A stretch of 64,000 nucleotides of DNA, from NCBI GenBank assembly GCA_019915015.1, contig JAHBBC010000002.1, forward strand, positions 2,852,001 through 2,916,000, in the 5' to 3' direction. The DNA comes from Auriscalpium vulgare (lineage: Eukaryota; Basidiomycota; Agaricomycetes; Russulales; Auriscalpiaceae). Of the stretch, positions 61,571-64,000 are shown in pieces. The first letter of the stretch is position 1; every line of letters starts with the position of its first letter. Under the pieces are notes generated by a model. It saw nothing but the letters and a program-made list of their open reading frames with translations. It was not told the DNA's origin and did not search any database. Made by a program: the position numbers and the translations under genes.

Positions 61571-62890
61571 CCACGATAGGCGTCAGTGTGAGTTGTGTGG
61601 TCACTGCCAAGGTCCAAGGTCGAAGGAGGCGCAACTGCTGGCGTCGATCGCGAAATACCAAGCTCCCTTGAACCAAAATGAGCGGGTACGAGTGCTAGGA
61701 AGAGCTAGTAGTTGGCGTGACGACTTTCGGAGGGCGGTGGTAGACGCACCGGTGTATGCAATGGTGTCCTCTTCCGTGTCCTCTTCCGCGGACGAGCAAC
61801 GGCTTTCTGAAGACGTCGTTTGACGGCTACGATACTCAGAAGTCAGTTAGAGCAGCAAGGAGTCTGAAAGATGGTTGATGATGGTACCGATGGTGCAGAG
61901 ACTTGTTGGGAGCAACAAGGAGGAAAGCTAGCCCAGCGCGTCGAGGCAGAGACCGCGGACAGCTAGTCAAGCCCTGGGAGTAACATTGGCATCGACGACT
62001 GCCAACGGTCTAAGCACAGTGACGGACCTCATCCAAGGATTTCCAGGAGGCTTGTGGATGGCCGCGGATGTCAAAAGTGTGTGCTCGACTCCGAGCCTGG
62101 GGGGGATCCGATGACCGCCGAATATGTCACGGTTTTGTCCCGCAACTGTACCATGCGTGTGCCCTCAACATCCAACCATATCTGAACGTCCCATAGGCTA
62201 GACTCACTTTTTGTTTCGACCAAGGCAGGGCTCTGTGTCTGTACTGTTGTGGAGAAAGCAAGGAAGGGGCCTCTGCCTCGCCATTCGCTCGTGTTGAGCA
62301 TTCACCTAACCTCCAATTGGGTGCAGGTTTGGCGACCACGAAGCTGTACGCCTCACGAGTCACTCCACGACGTCCGAGCTCTGGCGCTGGTACTTTGAGT
62401 TAGAATGATCGTGGAGAGCGATGAGGAGACGGGGGCCGTGACTCGGAGCACGTCGGCCGGCCTCGGGCCGCTCAGCCTCATTCGAAGTCCTTCACCGCTG
62501 CGGCCAGCCTGCTTCTGCGACGTCGACGTCGACGGCCTCAGCAGCTCCCAGTTACCTCAGGCTCATCGCATTCAACATGACGGCGGTCCACAACACCCAG
62601 TCGTTGTTCCGAGAGTTTCTCCTCATCTTCGATCCCGAGGAGCTGGTTGAAGGCGAGCCAGCAAAAAGCGTGCGTGGGCTGGCAGTACACCGTGGTCTGC
62701 GTCACCCACTCTCATGCAACTCGCAGGAAAGAAGAACTTGAGATAAAAGGAAGGCGGCCCCGGCGACACGCTCAGCTCAGGCGCGGTATTCTCTCCTGCG
62801 CCGGTGTCTCAGTGGCTAGAGCAACGTCCTGCCGAGCGCACCGGGACCATCATCCACGCCGCAGGATGATCAGATTAGCAGAGTGAGCGG
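61571..62890. other. intergenic with relics
   Basis: 61975-62090: CRGC-type dispersed relic (GTGACGGACCTCATCCAAGGA). 62405-62480: GAGAGCGATGAGGAGAC...GGCCGGCCTCGGGCCGC, shared with 33298-33395. No intact gene. A tRNA-like string at 62800 was rejected. Confidence 0.4.
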
Positions 62891-62916
62891 TATTCCTTCT
62901 CGTCGCATTTTTTTAG

Positions 62917-64000
62917 ACCGCTGAGACGTTGGCAGATCGACGCTCGTCTCGATGAAATAGAAAGAGAGGTCTGTCGTTACTTTCGAATGGCTGGCTATCA
63001 TTACCAAGCCATATTGCAGTGTCATGATGCGGACTCCAGGTGAGTGTCAGTCGTTACTATTTGAAATCTTGGCTATGATTCACCGCAGGTTTCCTCGTAG
63101 CTCGACGCCACGGTGTTCAAGGAGAAGGTCTGTTCTTTCTTGTTCCGTCCATTGACTGCGATTCAATACAAGTCATCTGGTAGCAAGTGCCAAGAGGCAC
63201 TCTCAAACGGGGTCCTTGCGCTTGAGGTGAGGGTATGTCGTCGTTATCATTTGATTGATTAGCTATGATTCACCCCAAAATTTCCGCGTAGCTCGACGCG
63301 CTAGGTCTGTCATTTCTTTTTCGGACCATTAACTACAATTCACCACAAGATTGCAATTTTATCTGGCAGCATAAAACGCTCGCAAACAGGGTCTGTCCCT
63401 ACCTTTCGGATGTTTGGCTATGATTCACCCCAAAATTTCTACACAGCTCGACGCGTTCAGTGAGAAGGTCTGTCCTTTGTTTTCATACCTCTGACTACAG
63501 CTCACCACAAAATTCTCTGACAGCGAGAGGCGCTCAAATTAAAGGTCCGTCGTTGTACTTTTCGAGAGATTGGCTGGTGCTAAGGAGGAAACTTCGCAGG
63601 ATGCCGCGTACTTGGCGGAAGTGGACCGGGTCGAGCAGCAGAACGCAAAAAGAGGTGCGCACATGCGTAGCAAATCTATCGTGATTCTCAGGTCTCTTTT
63701 TGCATAGCTAAGTGCCGCTCTGGATGCGCGTGAGCGACGCATGCTACTCGACGCGACGTCCGCGCTGCTTTTCCAGGGCTACGGCATCTCAAACACGCGC
63801 GTCACCGCCGTTAACTTCGAAGACTTCCTGCACGAATCACACGACAAGCTCAAGGAGGAGCATCAGAAGCCGCTTGACGTCCGCGCGCTACGCATGATCT
63901 ACTCCAATTGGGGAACAGTCAGGGAGTCCACGCTGGAAGGTGACGACCGAACAGCGTTGGAGAACATCCACGCATTCTGCCAAGACAGCTATCCAACCCT
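62917..64000 (+). CDS. partial coiled-coil gene with tandem microexons (runs off window)
   Basis: Not recognised. From 62917 the plus strand shows short exon-like pieces separated by 40-60-nt introns with GT...AG ends: ...WQIDARLDEIERE (to 62968), then candidates at 63101-63127, 63190-63211, 63292-63304, 63370-63390 (HKTLANR), 63447-63467 (LDAFSEK) and 63524-63544 (REALKLK), followed by 63585-63654 (EETSQDAAYLAEVDRVEQQN) and a long exon from about 63708 (LSAALDARERRMLLDATSA, then FQGYGISNTRVTAVNFEDFL) open to the window edge. Several microexons are exactly 21 nt, one heptad. Heptad spacing suggests a coiled coil. The junction 63654/63708 does not close in phase with the obvious borders, so the model is provisional and the gene may be partly decayed. 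Confidence 0.5.

Noticed and set aside
62801..62873. tRNA-like string (CTCAGTGGCTAGAGC)
   Set aside because: It resembles a D-arm/A-box, but no GTTCRANNC T-arm and no acceptor-stem pairing were found.

Overview
The window reads as genomic DNA of a filamentous basidiomycete, most likely an agaricomycete. It is GC-rich and its introns are short (about 38-65 nt, GT...AG). Fungal families are present: F-box-like receptors, a chloroperoxidase-type heme-thiolate peroxidase, isoprenylcysteine-methyltransferase-like proteins and a monocarboxylate-transporter-like MFS permease. No bacterial operon, rRNA, convincing tRNA or CRISPR array is seen. Genus and species cannot be read from the sequence.

The dominant theme is one multicopy family of about 520-residue F-box-like proteins (called family A here). 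Seven copies look intact: 317-1879(+), 2068-3633(-), 4621-6183(+), 7614-9179(+), 30622-32187(+), 42544-44106(+) and 53400-54962(-). An eighth, 35269-36956(-), needs a 5' coding intron. Six larger broken copies show different kinds of decay: homopolymer frameshifts, short tandem duplications, nonsense codons, an inverted chimera, a deletion and a transposon-like insertion. Three tiny relics remain at 17.8, 27.2 and 57.8 kb. Nearly all family A genes carry an intron in the 5' leader, often ending exactly 3 nt before the ATG. A second, unrelated F-box-type family (B, about 355-365 aa) has one copy at 45.0 kb(+) and one at 58.1-59.2 kb(-), with duplicated flanks.

Layout. 0-9.2 kb: four family A genes and a small unrecognised four-exon gene. 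9.9-10.2 kb: a gene for a 51-residue secreted peptide with a good TATA box. 10.2-17.5 kb: a duplicated block (11.0-12.0 and 14.9-16.0 kb). One copy leads into heme-peroxidase relics, the other into an apparently intact heme peroxidase (16293-17483), with a methyltransferase-like gene between them. 17.5-22 kb: relics and a second methyltransferase-like gene. 22-27.3 kb: broken family A copies, including one split by a 1.17-kb hairpin-rich element. 27-30.5 kb: mostly non-coding, with a 16-bp minisatellite. 30.6-37 kb: three family A copies. 37-42.5 kb: a decayed repeat and a frameshifted third methyltransferase copy. 42.5-50.4 kb: family A and B genes and a farnesyl-diphosphate-synthase relic. 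50.6-55 kb: a second copy of the hairpin element, the MFS transporter (nine exons) and a family A gene. 55-62.5 kb: mostly relics, one family B gene and one broken family A gene. 62.9-64 kb: the start of a coiled-coil gene built from tandemly repeated 21-nt microexons.

Most intergenic DNA is decayed copies of other parts of the window. This is the picture of a birth-and-death gene cluster. The F-box proteins are presumed SCF ubiquitin-ligase substrate receptors; their targets cannot be inferred from the sequence.
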